This document shows positions 1-13,300 of a DNA stretch of 64,000 nucleotides, in pieces. The stretch is taken from positions 868,001 to 932,000 of the forward strand of contig OZ237737.1 in the NCBI GenBank assembly GCA_965178125.1. Reading direction: 5' to 3'. Positions within the stretch are counted from its first letter, which is position 1. Every line of letters starts with the position of its first letter. The stretch is from Bilabrum cf. latius (taxonomy: Eukaryota > Bigyra: Bicosoecida > Bigyra > Bicosoecida). The notes below the pieces were generated by a model. The model was not told the origin of the DNA. It saw nothing but the letters and a program-made list of their open reading frames with translations, and searched no databases. Made by a program: the position numbers and the translations under genes.

Positions 1-1
1 G

Positions 2-3000
2 GTGGCGTGCAGCCAGGCTGCCATGACGAACAACTTCGTGGGCTTCAGCTCAAGCGACTGCGATGCCACCATCACCATGGACTCTGCCACCTCCGGCATG
101 GCTCGCATCACGGTGGATGCTCCTCGCGGCCAGGGCGCATACGATGAGCTGGTGCTGGTGGTGGACCACGGCCTGGGCCACGACTCTGACCCTGTGCGCT
201 TCAAGTACGAGATGCCTATGATCTCGAGCGTGGTGCTGGCCACGGAAGATGCCGGGGATGTGGAGCAGTCCATGTTCGGATCTCTGGGAGCCCGCGATGT
301 GGAGGTGGGCCAGGACAGTCAGGGCAACCCCTTCACGAACGGATACCGCATGCCCACCACTGGCATCGACCTGGATGACCAGCACTACCAGGCTCTGGAC
401 AGGTATGGCGTCAAGGCAGATCTGTGGATCGTGATCCGCGGGTCTGGTCTCGGCCAGTACCACCCCCTGGTGTACCCCGTGGACGAGTCCGCGCGCGTGT
501 ACATCGGGCGCAACGATGCCGCCGGCGAGATAGAGGTGGACAGCATGTACGTGGTGCGCGACATCACGACTGAGGGCGCGGGTGAGTCTCTGATCGCCGT
601 GCCTCTGCCCGAGGGCGGTGGTGCCGACTACTACGTGCGCGTGGTGGTAGCAGGCCAGGAGTCCAACGTCTACACGGGTGCGTTCAGCTATGCCCGGCCC
701 GTGATCCAGTCTGTGGAGGTGATCACGTCTGCCATGAGCGATGGCTCGCTGCCCGCCGTGTCGAGCAACTCCCTGACTGTGTCTGCTCAGACCCTGTCTT
801 TCAGTAGCTCTGGCGGATTCCTGGAGGCGCCCCCCACGGGAGGTGCTGTGGTGCGCATCCGTGGGCGCAACTTCGGCCGCCAGGTGCTTGCCCAGGCTGA
901 CTCGCAGGGCCGCGAGACCGGCAAGGTGCAGTGCGCGTTCCTGAGCCACATCGACCCTCCCCCGAGCTGGGTGCCTACCTCTGGTGCCAGGCCCATCCCC
1001 ACGTGCGATGGTGCCGAGACGTACATGGGCGAGGGCGAGGCCTTCACGAACAGCACTGACCCGTCTAGCCCGAGTCCCCAGTCCGTGACGTGGAGCCACA
1101 CGACCGTGGAGATGACCATCCCCGAGGGCATCGGATACCGTGTGGTGCTGCTGGCCGCTCGTGGTGGCGCACTGGCCTCTCTGGAGCCGCAGGCATCGAC
1201 CTTCACTCCTTCGGGTGTGATCATCCCTGGATGGAACGATCCAGACACGACACCTGCCTTGGTGCCCCGCGCCGTGCCTCTGCGGTTCGCGCCTCCTCAG
1301 CTGAGCGGTCTGACGTACTACGTGCCCGAGGGCGAGGCCACTGGCGAGGACGTGGGCGAGGATGCACTGACTCGCATGAGCGCCGCACATACTCGCGGAT
1401 CGACCGTGGTGCTGGAGGGCCGCAGCTTCGGCCCCGACACCGTACTGGACGAGCTGACCAACTCGGAGACCGAGGACGTGTTCCAGGAGCTGGCCCAGCC
1501 GCGCAGCCTGCCTCTGGGTGCCGCGCACCGTGCGCCCATGGACCATGTGCGTGTGCTTGTCGGTGGTGGCTGCCGCACGGACAGCATGGAGTGGTCTGCG
1601 ACGAGTGTGGACGTGCGCCGCGACGTGGTGGACGGGCTGATCCCTGCCCATTGGGCTGCCGAGGACGAGGTGATCCAGGAGGTGCGCAGCTGCATGCCTC
1701 GTGGCGTGGAGGAGCGCACTGACACGAGCATGCGTGTGGTTGTGCCGCCTGGTGTGGGAGCCAGCAAGCAGGTGTCTGTGGAGGTGGTGCGCGCTGCACC
1801 TCTCCGCCTGAGTCCGTCTCTGGTGGTGCCCATGTCGCAGGCACCCCCCCTGTCGTCGTCCAGCTCTGGCTCATCCATGGTGACGTACGAGTACCGTGAC
1901 CCGGAGCCTACCCGTGTGGATCCTGGCTACATGTACATCACGAACTCTGCCCAGATCGGAGCCGCTGCCGAGCCCGAGGACATCGTGGTGTTCGGACGGT
2001 ATCTGGGCCGCTTCGAGGACGAGCGGTCTGTGCGCAGGCCTGCGAACGATTCGTTCCAAAACGTGCGGTACGTGCAGGACGGTTGGAACCTGGAGCTGGC
2101 CATCAACGTGACCAGCATGTACACTCAGGACGACCTTGAGTTCGACATCGGTGCGCCTGAGGGCGAGGCAGCCGAGGGCAGGCGTCTGCAGGTGACCGAG
2201 AACGCCACGCTGGCGATGCACGTGAACTGCTCCGACGTGGTGGCCCGTGTGGAGAAGGGCCAGGGAGGCCGCGGGCAGCCCGAGGCGTGGGAGGATGCCA
2301 TCCGGTGCCCCACGCTTCGTACCGACCTGCTGACCGCCGGTCCCAAGGCTGTGAGCGTGCGCGTTGGCTCGCTGGAGGGCGAGCTGTCGGCCGAGAGCTC
2401 GAACAAGCTGATCGTGGGCTGCGACTTTGGGTACTTCGGTGGTGTGGGCGAGACGTGCCTGCAGTGCCCTGTGACCCGTCAGGGCGAGATGGTGGGTGCC
2501 ATGTGCGCCGGCTACGACTCTGAGACTGACTCGCACACGTACCCGGTGTCTCGCCGTGGCTGGTACGACCTGAAGACCCCTGATGAGCTGTCCATCTGCC
2601 CCGTGACTGGCGGGCAGCGCGGCGATGAGGTGGCTCGTGGTGTGTGCGTCGTACCTTGCGTGCCCGCCGAGGCTTGCATGGGCGACAACACGTGCGCCGA
2701 GGGCTACGAGTCTAAGGCTCCTTCGTTCAGGTGCGCCGCGTGCGCCGAGGGCTACTACAAGAAGGCCGGCGTGTGCGCCAAGTGCCCCGACAACCCGTGG
2801 GTGGTGATCGTGGCGTTCATCATCGCTGCTGCCTGCGCCGGTGGCATGGGTCTGTGGCTGAACTCGACCAACATCAACATCGCCATCCTGTCGATCGGTG
2901 TGGACTGGTTCCAGGTGGTGTCTCTGTTCGCCAACGCCCGCATCAAGTACCCGCCTGTGCTGGACGACCTGCTGACGTACATGTCTGCGTTCAACCTGAA

Positions 3001-4867
3001 CATCTCCCTTGCCGTGCCCGAGTGCATCAGCCCGAACGTCGGGTGGGAGCAGAAGTTCTACTTCACCATCGCATTCCCGCTGGCCGTTGGCGTCATGCTG
3101 TTCCTTGCTTTCGCCAGCTTCGCGCTGTACAAGTACCTGGTGCTGGGCCGCAGCGACAAGCACTCTACTTTCTCGCATGTGAACAAGCTGATCTCTGGCG
3201 GCATCATCGTGTGCTACTTCCTGTACCTGTTCGTGACTGCCACGCTGATGGAGGCGCTGAACTGCATCAAGGTGGACGACTCGGATCCGAACACGTACAT
3301 GCTGGTGGGTGACCTGGAGCCATGCTACGAGCCCGGGGGGCTGCACATGCGTGTGTTCCCTATCGCCATTGTGTTCATGCTGCTGTACACGTTCGGCTAC
3401 CCCGCCATCCTGGGCTACGTGCTGTGGAGCAACCGGGAGCGCATCATGGAGGACCAGCTGCTGCGCGCCAAGGGCCTGGGGTACGACCGCATCAGCAACC
3501 CCCGCGCGTACGATCTTCGCAGGTCGATCGAGCGGTCGTACTTCGCGTTCCGTCCCGAGTACGCCGCCGGCACGATGGGCTTCAACTCTTGGATCGTGGT
3601 GATCCTGGCCCGCAAGGCACTGATCGCCATCACTTCGCTTGTGTGGGCGAACAACTCGTCGCTGCAGCTGTCCGTGAGTCTGCTTGTGCTGCTGTGCGCG
3701 TACGCCATGCAGGTGTACCACCAGCCGTACATGGCCCCTGCCGACCGCGAGGAGACTCTGCGCCATACCATGATCCTGGCCCTGGAGGACGAGCACAGCA
3801 TCTGGGCCAAGCTGCAGAAGAACGTGAAGGAGGTGGAGAAGCGCCTGCAGAAGACCGGGCAGAAGACCGACTGGTCGCGCCCGAACCAGTCCGTGCGATA
3901 CTCGAACCCCGTGGCCCAGGCCATGGGCTCCGTGGCCGTGGGCATGTTCTCGTGGAACACGCTGGAGTCGGGCCTGCTGTTCTCTGCTCTGCTGATCAAC
4001 CTGTCCGGCATCTGCTTCAACGCGATCCAGACTCAGTGCGAGATCGAGAACAACTGCGACTTCTTCCAGCCTCAGGTGGACACTCTGCTTGGCCTGGTGC
4101 TGACGCTGATCTTCACGTCCATCTTCTACTTCATCTTCGTGCTGGTGACGGAGATCTCATACATGTACCAGGAGGAGATGGTGCGCCGCGGCAAGATGCG
4201 GCCGGACGAGCTTTAGACGCTGCCCGAGCAGATCATGGTGTGCTGCGGCTGCGCCGACGAGAACGCGCAGGCTCTGCTGGTGAAGCAGCGCAACATGAAG
4301 AACTCCAAGAAGGGCTCCTCCAAGCGCAAGCTCGTGGCCGATGCACTCGAGGCGCAGGAGGGCGAGCCCGCGGACGCCGACATGTCCGCCAACCCGATCT
4401 TCAAGCGCCTGGCCGAGAACGCCGAGAAGGACGCCGCCGCCAAGAAGGAGGACGCGGAAGACGGGCCCGTGATCGAGGAGATCCCCGACGCGGATGGGCG
4501 CGGCGTGACCGAGGCGGAGGCCCAGGAGATCCGGGAGCGCGCCCAGGTGGTGCTGCAGATGCGCAACCCGCCGAGCGGCGCATCGTGGGAGCAGATCCGC
4601 AGCAACTACGTGAACCTGTCCAAGCACATCGAGGAGCTGGCCCGTCAGATGCGCCGCGCAGGCGTGCAGGGACGGCGCGGATCGAGCTTGGAGACAGCCG
4701 CGGCAGGTGCTCGCCGCGGCCGCGCCGGAGGCAGGCGCGTCGGTGGCGGTGCTCGCGGTGGGGAGGGACGCAAGGCCTTTGGCCAGATGCAGACCACCTC
4801 CACCAGCGGGGCCACTGCTGACGGCGGCATGGTGAACCCCATGGCTGCCAAGAAGGGGGGCAAGTGA
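2..4867 (+). CDS. Giant TIG/cadherin multi-pass receptor, copy 1 (5'-truncated by window edge)
   Basis: This is the 3' part (1621 codons) of a very large cell-surface protein; the rest lies left of the window. It is colinear with copy 2 at a constant offset of 18362 bp, with no indels. Visible parts in order are IPT/TIG repeats (IRGRNFG near 860, LEGRSFG near 1420), then a Cys-rich GCC2/GCC3-like stalk (about 2410-2790). About nine hydrophobic segments follow (about 2795-4180), then a charged cytoplasmic tail ending in Arg/Gly-rich sequence and KKGGK. An in-frame TAG at 4214-4216 is CAG in copy 2 and is read here as Gln; the true stop is TGA at 4865-4867. From the translations I see only about eight amino-acid differences from copy 2, so most nucleotide differences are silent. 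The function is probably adhesion or surface sensing, inferred from domains only. Confidence 0.85.
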
Positions 4868-5455
4868 GTTGAGTGCTTGTCCCGGTGCTGGCTGAGATCG
4901 ATTGGGCGCTTTGCGCTTGATCGTCGCAGCTGGGCATCAAAACCGAGGAGCGGCTAGCGTCATTGACGTTGAGCGGAGGTAGTACGACAGCGCTTGGTGA
5001 ATCAATTGCTTTATTGCTATCGGGCGTGTGTCCGATGCAGTGATCGCGATCGCCTAGAGTTGCCTGGAATCCTTTAGCTCGCGTCGGAGAATGACGCTGG
5101 CCGCCAGATGCATCCATTTTGTGTTCTGTTAGGACAGGTTTGTGGAATGCTTTGAATGTCTTGCTTGCATACTGGTACGATTTTTTGTCTTTCGAACACA
5201 TCGTGGATCGCACAAGCATTAATCCGCTACTGAAAACACTTTATCAGGGAAAAGCATAACGAGGAGCCAGAATAGCTGATTACTAGAATTTTTGTCTGGT
5301 TATATGTGGGTGTTTTGATTCAGTCGAATCCCGAGCCGTGGAGGCGCAGCCGCGGCTGCGAGGCCGGAACATAGTTGGGACAGCAGAGCAAGGCCGGGTC
5401 CGTTAGCACTAGACCGGTCTTTAACAAATACCACAGTACAAGGTATCATACTTTA
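4868..5455. other. Intergenic region holding the duplicated 3' flank of copy 1
   Basis: No gene is seen here. The first 140 bases or so match the sequence after the copy 2 stop (23230 onward) almost base for base. Weaker similarity, including a shared CGCCTAGAGTTGCC block, continues to about 5105/23465. The duplication therefore included the 3' untranslated region. Beyond about 5110 I see no clear element. Confidence 0.6.
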
Positions 5456-8400
5456 ATGCAAATTCCTGAAACGCACGCAGCCTTCGCTGTCACATTTCTG
5501 CTGGTGGTGCTGTAGTCCAGTGACGTATTCGGTGCACCATCGATGGCATCCGCCGTGCTGAGCGGGAAACAGTCTGGTTCCATGCATGCTGTTGAGACTA
5601 TCATTTTGGGTGGCGGTCCAGCAGGCGTACAGTAGGCATTCTATATGCATGCGTCGTCGCGTTCCTATATGCTACTTGAAAAGCAACAGCACCTTGCATG
5701 GTTTTTCAGCCACTATCCAAAGTTTAGGAAGCTGATTAGCATAAACAAGAGATACACGACACGTGAGGAACCTGAATTTGAGCTTCGCCACGACTGGAAC
5801 TCGCTGCTGCAAGACTTACCAGTTGGCACTAACCGGCATGAGCGTAATCGTTCCGAGCCAGTGCTCAGCCAAACGTTCAGTTTTAGTGACGGTTAGAAGC
5901 GCTTGGAATCTCTTCTTCACGATGGAAGTATGGGCCAGCTAGAGGTTGGATCCGATCACTCAGCAGCCTTCGAAGCAGCAGGAGTCCCACTGCTTTGGAA
6001 TGGATCCTCAATCAATGGCCAAGCTGCGCCTCGTGTACTGATGAGACACATGAGCAAGGAGTTTTACCCTCACGCTGATGATATGGCACGATACATCTAG
6101 CTGTTTGCAGAGCGATACCGTCTGAATGTGGCCTACGGTGCCAGCGTTGAATCAGTCGCGAGCCTCCACGGGCAAGCAGCAACTGCGGCGCGAGACCAAG
6201 CACGCCTCGATTGGATGCCTCGGTTTGAGCTTCTCCTTGAGAACGGCTCGGCGGCATCCTTCCCCAATGACCCCGGTATCACGCCGACCATCCGGAGGTT
6301 CGTCTGTAGGCACCTGGTGGTCGCAACCGGACTGAGCGAAGGCCACCTGAGCCCCGCCCACTCGGGACTGGCCAAGCACGGCACCCGGTACGACGAGCTT
6401 AGCAGCAACCCTGACGAAGAATTCGAAGGGAAGCGCATTCTCATCGTTGGCCGCGGCAACGCAGCCTTCGAGGTGGCCGACAACGCCCTCCGTCGAGCGA
6501 GGCAGGTGCACGTGCTCGGCCGCAAGACAGGAAGGGTCAGGCTCGCGTGGGAAACGCACTACCCGGGGGATGTGAGGATGACTCACGCGGCGCTACTCGA
6601 GACGTACATGCTCAAGAGCCAGGACGGCATGCTGGAGGCCAGCAGCAGCAGCGGTGCAGTGCTGTGCAGGGACGATGCCACTGGGCTGCTCACTTTAGAC
6701 GAGAGGGGCTCGTGCGCCCATCATGACTCGCAGGGAGACCTGAAGCAGTACGACAAGGTTGTTCTGTGCTTGGGCTGGCGATTTCAAGAGGATCCTTTCA
6801 GGCGCGGTGGGATGAGGCTTGGGATGGGAGGGCAGGTCGGCTGGAAGCGGCGGCAGGTACTTGCCCGAGCGATGCGGAACGAGGGGAGGGGACCAGCCCT
6901 GCTTGATTCTGCCGCGAGCGATCCGCTCAACCTGCTGTCCCGGCGCCGTGGGTCTTTGGTAGGGTAGCAGCAATCAAACAGCGAGATGAGCGCAAGAGAC
7001 GGTAGCCATGAGGCTACAACCGGCGCCTCGGGTGTGCATGAGGACGACGATATGCATGGTACGGGCACCGAGCTTGACGATGATGCAAGCACTCACCACG
7101 CAGATGCACGTATTGCGTTCGACGGACGCGGCCTGGTCTGGCGCTCGCCACAGGGACGGCAAAAGTACCCCCCTATCGTGCCTCATGGCAAGTACCCTAC
7201 TATGGACGGTGTGTTCAGGAGCCCGAAATACGCTGGCCTCCGGTATGCTGGCACTCTGATGCACGCGGGAGACTGGAGGGTTGCAAGCGGTGGGTTTGTT
7301 CACGGGTTCAGGTATTTGATTCGGGCTCAGGACCGGGTCATGCAGGAGGAAGCAGAGCACTCGCCGCAGGCGTGGCCTCGCATGCGTCTGCAAGGGTTCG
7401 ACTCCATACTGTATGCAATTAAGCGAAGGCTGCTTGTGGGTTCTGGCCTGTATCAGATGTTTGGTCAGCTGCAAGATGTCGTGCTCCTTGACCTTGACAG
7501 CCAGCTGTGGGGCGGCCCAGCCAATGCATGGGACGGACCGCCCAAGGACGCAGAAGCGATCCTGCAGCTTCTCGCCGAGGGGCGCTATCCTGACAGTGAG
7601 GACGAATCCCTTAGCAGTGTTGGTCAGGTATGTCGCCCTGAGATCGCGAGCCAGCTGTTGCAACACTTGCGCGGCACTCTGAAGCCGTCACCTGCCTCAA
7701 TGGGTGGTTGGACGGACGATGTGGAGGAGGATGGGAAAAGTCGCAAGCCTGAGCCGGACAAGGCCTCTGTCTGGGACCCCAGCCATCACGACACTCCCGA
7801 ATATCTGGCAAGGATGCCAAGCGACTTGTAGCGCGCAGCTGGAGGGTTCTTGTTCGAGGAGGTGCCCGTGCGATAGCTGCACCTGCTCGCCAGGAGGTGG
7901 TCCTTCCAACTGCAGGCGTGCGCGAGAGCAGTCTCGTGCGGCAGTGCGGCGGGAGCTGAGGGCTAGGTGTCCTGCAAGCGGAGCGGCCCTTCTCCAGACG
8001 GGCATTCCGTGTACGCGTCCGTCTCACTCGAATACGGGAGTGGCGCGAAACGGTAGAGCGCAGCAGCCGATTAGTCGGACGTGTTCTCTCTGCACCGGGC
8101 CACATTTAGCCATGATGACGCTACTATGGGCCGTTTCCTGCACCCTGTAGTCCGCGTGTTTGTCTCAGGACACCACACGCACGGTTTCACAGGCGACTAC
8201 CATCGCAGCCCACATGGTGACGTGCTCCGTATGGCTCGAAGGCGCGCTGAAGGAGAGCTGTTTGGCATACGACACGACGACAGAGAGGACACCGCCTGGC
8301 AGCAGGGCGATCGCGATAAGCCAGCTGCGTCTACCAGCTTCCCGCCACCCGTTTCTGATGCTCCCTTGCTTGTGGCAGAGGTGCACGTGTCTGAGGATTT

Positions 8401-10186
8401 CAACGCGGAGTTCGTTCACATGGAGCCCTACGGCATGCAGATCGCGAGAGCGATACATGCAGGCGTGTCAACGCTGGTCAAGTCAGCAGCAGCCGCGAGG
8501 GTCGGAGAGATTGGCGCCGGGCTAGCTGCAGCCAAGATGGTGCAACATGTCCTGAACAATTAGCTGCGAAAGCAATTGCTGCCTCTTTTGGGCGGCGGTG
8601 TGGAGCTGACAGAAGGAGACACAGCCAGCACCGGAGCAGGCGTATTGGAGGGCACTACTAGCGGAAGGACGCCGTTGATGGATGCAGGTCCTCTCGGCAT
8701 TATGTCAGGGCTAGCGGCTGCAAGCGATGCAAGCCTGGTTCTTGCAGGTGCACTGCTTGATGGCTCTTCTCCTAGGCACCTCGAATCGTCAAGGGCAGCT
8801 GCCTACGACGCTTCGAGGTCGGTGGGAGCCGTGCTTCGAAGGTCCATGCAGCGCTTCGAGTGGTCCGTGAGGAGGCATTTACTGCCCGACCTGGCAAGGC
8901 GGCTTCCGGCTCATTTGCTGCCCCCTTCGCTGCCTGGCATCGATGATATCGCGCAGGACCACGCAAGCGGTGACGGGATGCCTGCACATGCAGGGGGGCA
9001 CTCCACGGGTGGTGACCCGCACGAGAACGGCCTGGAGGAAGCGAGAGAGGCGTTGTATGTAGCTGTGCAGCACGAAAAGGCAAAGGAAGAAGAAATTCGC
9101 GGAAGCAGTCCGAGTCGCCGTGGTAGAGGTGAATCGCATGACCACAACCAGTTGCGCTACCCTGATGATGACCGGTACGATGAGTATCCCGCCGACGCCC
9201 CTGCCACACTGGACCGCGAGCTGCATGATGTGGACCGCGTCTGGAGCCGCCCGCCCAACTGGACCCTCTCTGGCAGCCATAGCGACGGTGGTCCTGGCTT
9301 TGGCATGGGACGCGGGCGCACGCGATCGCAGCTTCATCGGCCGGAGCAGGTGCACGTGCCCTCAATGTCGCGGGACTGGCTCGCAGGGGAGTTGGCGGCC
9401 GACTGGCTCAGCTGCGCCCTGAGGCATAGCCTGGCGGCTGTTTTGTGGGCGGAGGTGGGAGTGCATCGCACGAACGTGTCGATCACGCCGGACCTCCGTT
9501 GGGCTGCCACAGGTGACGGCGGCAGCATCTCCCGCCCTGTGCAGGACCTTCTCCAGGGACTGTGGCCCTCAAGTGGGACGCAGCTGCATGTGTGGCTTAA
9601 TGAACCCTTGGACTACTCGTCGTTCAACCAGGGTGCGCGGGGGCTGGCGGCTCTGGAGGAGTCCATCCACTCGATGAGGCTCGGCCCCGCGGGCGAGCAT
9701 GAGGCTTTGGAGCAGCTGCTCGAGCTGATCCGTGCGGCGTCAGGGGTGCCCGTGGTCATAACTTCGCGGCATGCTTTGCATACGTGTCCGTAGTACCCCT
9801 TCAAGCCCCCTTCTGCAACGAGGGATGCGGAGCTTTCAGGCAACGGGCGGCCTGCGGATGTTAGCCGGTTTGCGGTCCGACTTGTTGACTTGTGGCAGCC
9901 TTGGCCTGCCAGTGGCACAGATGGAGCGTGTAGCAACATGGAAAGACGTACTGGGCGTGCGGCCACGGATGAATATATCGTGGAGGATGCGTCTTTGGCC
10001 CCCGCTCACGGCGTTGGACCCGACCACGGAGTACCGGACCATGGGGCTCCGGTGGTGAACCCAGCGGGCGCACACCATGGCGCACACCAAAGCGGCTGCG
10101 CAATTAGCCGAAATTTATTGCATGAGCGGGTATGGACAGGGCCCATTGAAGCAATGCGGCTTTTTCGTCAGCAAATCCGGAGCTGA
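5456..10186 (+). CDS. FOXRED2: FOXRED2-like ER FAD-dependent oxidoreductase with long C-terminal extension
   Basis: Read with UAG=Gln this is one 1576-aa frame with 12 TAGs and a TGA stop at 10184-10186. The ATG at 5456 gives a hydrophobic signal peptide (about residues 8-26, itself containing a TAG codon). The FAD-binding motif GGGPAG follows at residues 52-57. FOXRED2 signatures are present in the family order: HYPKFRKLISINKRY (about 86-100), LRHDWNSLL, a second dinucleotide fold with VGRGNAAFE (about 330), ETHYPGD, YDKVVLCLGW, and SGGFVHGFRY then LYQMFG (about 610-670). In animals this family (ERFAD) is an ER-lumen flavoprotein linked to ER-associated degradation. The animal protein is about 680 aa; here low-complexity and unrecognised sequence more than doubles it, and the C-terminus (QQIRS) lacks a KDEL-type signal. 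Homology is strong for the first ~700 residues; the rest is unassigned. Confidence 0.85.
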
Positions 10187-10322
10187 AATAATATTGCGAC
10201 CAATTGTATCTTGATCCGATCCGTAAATTTTCAGCGCAAATCGGGCAAGAAACATTTCTCGGCCACCTTTGGTTGTCGTGAGCGCGGTTCTTCGCTGCGT
10301 TTTCGCTTCTTTGGGTAGTTTG

Positions 10323-10330
10323 TTTATAAA
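10323..10330 (+). promoter_or_regulatory. Possible TATA box of receptor copy 2
   Basis: The octamer TTTATAAA lies 52 bases upstream of the chosen ATG (10382), in a 195-base gap after the FOXRED2-like stop codon. Position and sequence fit a TATA element. No transcription start is known and the other genes here show no comparable box. Confidence 0.3.
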
Positions 10331-10381
10331 CAGGTCAAGTACCTTGGCTTGATCCCCTTGAAAAGCTTCAGTTTCTGCTCA

Positions 10382-13300
10382 ATGCTGAGAATGACTGCTG
10401 GACTTGCGCTCGCCGCCACGCTAGTGGCGGCTGCGTTCGCTCAGCTTGTCCCTGACAAGGCTTTAGGAAGCAAAATGGTTGATTTTTGGGACAGTGAGGA
10501 CGTTAACGGCTTTCAACGCTCTGAAAATTGGGTATTTGCTGCGAGAATCGCGAGTTTTTGTTGCATCGGAACTTGAGTCTGCACACAAAGCGTACGCGCC
10601 GATTGCATCTCCACCCGCTTTCGCGACAAATTTCGCAGCGACGAAGTTCTCCAAGACTAGTACCCAGTATCCGTCCACTTGGAAGAGCTGGAGGGGGCGC
10701 ACTATGTCTTAGGTGAGTAAATTGCCCCGAATGAGATGCATCTCAGCGCTCCGCAACATCGCTTACGGCCATGGTGGTGCTTTCCTTGCCATTTGTGTCG
10801 CAGTCGAACTCCCGCAATCGCCCCCGCACCTACACGCGTCGTTTAAACTGCCAACCGTAAGTTATTTGTGCTGGGATAGCCGAAAGTCTTGCGTAATTTT
10901 GCCACAGGGCCTCAAGTGTACCAATGTTCTTGTGGACGTCACGGTCTGTTTTGACTTTTCACCGACGCATGAGACGAATGGTTTTATAATAATTTGAATC
11001 AATTATCAATTTTTATCTCGCTCGCAGGGGCATGTTTTTCGACTGGTCTGGCAACAAGTTCATGACCGCTACGAGCGACAACCAACTTGATCTCTACGGG
11101 TCTGGCACTCAAGTGAGAGTAGTCTCTTGAGCAGCTTAGCTCAATGAAAGCCTATATACATGTATAGCTCACATGGAATGTTTCCTGCCGGCTTACACTC
11201 GCAGGGGCACATCATCTATGTGGTCGGAAGCTCGTGGTACTCCACTACGCGAGGCACCATGCTGCGCAAGGGCCAGCCTGTTGGTGCTCGACGCACCTAC
11301 TGGGAGATGTTCCAGCAGCTCTCGACATCTAGCCAGCGTTTTGGCTTCGTGGCGTCCTCTGCCTACACAACTAATTCGCGTTACACGGGTGCCCAGACCC
11401 TGCCCAACTCCCCAAGCTCGGTACAGTACCATGTGTACATGGGCAGGATTTGGGTGCGCCAGTACACCGGCGGAGTGAGATGAGCTCAAGCACATCCCAG
11501 CGCTTTTTCCATTTTGTTGCTTTTTAACGCACTTGAAACTACTTGATGCCCGTCCGTCCTTCTCGCAGAGGCGGTACACGTACATTTACGCCGAGATCGA
11601 TTTCAGCACGTCCGGCCTCCAGTACGGTGGCGTTGACTACGCCGGAAGCTACTACTACTACATCTACCAGCCGTCAGCATCTACCACAGACCAAGCACGC
11701 ACTATCTCAAGCGGTAGCTCGTACCCTCTGCAGGTGGGCGCGTCCTACCGCGGGTTCGAGGGTCTCATGATGGAGTTCGGGATCATGAACTCGTCGTCCA
11801 GCACTGATGAGAACCGGCTGCGCTCGTACCTCGGCACCAAGTGGGGCACCGGAGGCTGCCCTCCTGCCAACTCGGTCGAGAATGGGCATGGTGTCATCGC
11901 TACTACTAGCTCGGACTACTACTGCCGAGTGCCATTCGAGAACAGGGACTGCTCTCAGGCGTGCGCGTCTGGCAAGGGAAAGCCCGTGGGTGGAGTGGCT
12001 ACCAAGACATGCCAAGACTCCCAGTGGACCTCCCACGACCTGATCTGCGAGAACACTTGCGAGATGACCGAGGGTCCCGCCTTCACTGCCGGCTGCTACC
12101 GCACCGTGGTGTCGGCCGACTTCAACGGCAATGACGTGCTAAATGGCCCAATGCGCACCTTCCGCCTGTTCCCTCGGACCAGTTCTGCCCTGACTGCCGC
12201 ATACATGTCTGCCTCTTCCGACGGCCGACTGAAGATGGACCCTAGGCAGTGCACTTACACCACCGTCTACTACGCCGAGGACAACCCAGCGTGGCTTGAC
12301 ACCGGCGACAGCCAGCAGACTGTGACCGTGGAGGCCACCATGCAGCTCGAATACGGCTACGGTGGCCTTGCATTCAAGATGACCGATGAGCGCACCATGA
12401 TGCGCGTGCAGTATACCTACTACGGGTCCACCTGGTGGTACCTTTACCTGATCATGCAGGTCGGTGGCAGGTACACGTATCTCGGCAGCATCTACTACTA
12501 CACTCGTGATAAGCCCCCGATCTACGTGCCCCAGCGCATTGCCGATGCTCGCTTCAATGGCTACCGCAACATCACATTCGAGCAGTTCTTCGACGACGCC
12601 AAGGAGCAGGCTCGCCTCGCTGGTCACGGCAACCGCCACGCTGAGTTCATCATCCGTGCCCGCGTGAAGGCCCAGAACGTCAAGGTGTGGCTGCTGCCCC
12701 TTGATGCCACCCACGGCATGGCCAAGGAGGGCGCCACCTCGGACACCCACGAGGTGCGCAACGACATCGACAGGTACTACGGATATGATGGGCAGTTCTC
12801 GCCGCTGTGGGGACCTCAGAATGGGCTTAGGAACAAGGATGGTGACGATACACCCGACAAGATCTTTACGGCCAACGAGGAAGAGACCCTGGACGACACG
12901 AAGCCTTTGTGGGAGTTCAACCGCAACGACATCCAGGCTGGTACTGCCGGCATGTACGTGTACGGCACTGCCTACTTCGACAACTATCGCGTCTCGACGT
13001 CATGCGGTGCCGGCAAGTCATGCCTGAATGTGCGAGGGTACAAGGGCAACGGGTGCACGTGGGGCTGCGCCGAGGGCTTCCTGCCCAAGAACGTGTCCGA
13101 GCAGAGCGCCATGTGCAACCATGAGGGCAACGGAGAGGTGGCCTGGTCGAGCCAGGGCGTTAACTGCAAGCTGATCCCGCCCACCTTTGACTCCAACCAC
13201 CCGCCGCTTGAGGTCCGCGAGGACGCCACCGCAGACACCCCGATCGGGCTGCCCATCGCTGATTCCGTGACTACCAATGCATCCGATGCTATCACGCTCA

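Noticed and set aside
1871-3796. Long minus-strand open frames opposite receptor copies (also 50-1651, 13018-14685, 14803-17112, 20233-22158, and plus-strand equivalents over copy 3)
   Set aside because: They mirror the GC-rich codon pattern of the real genes, have His/Gln/Val/Leu-rich low-information composition, recur at every copy, and show no domains.
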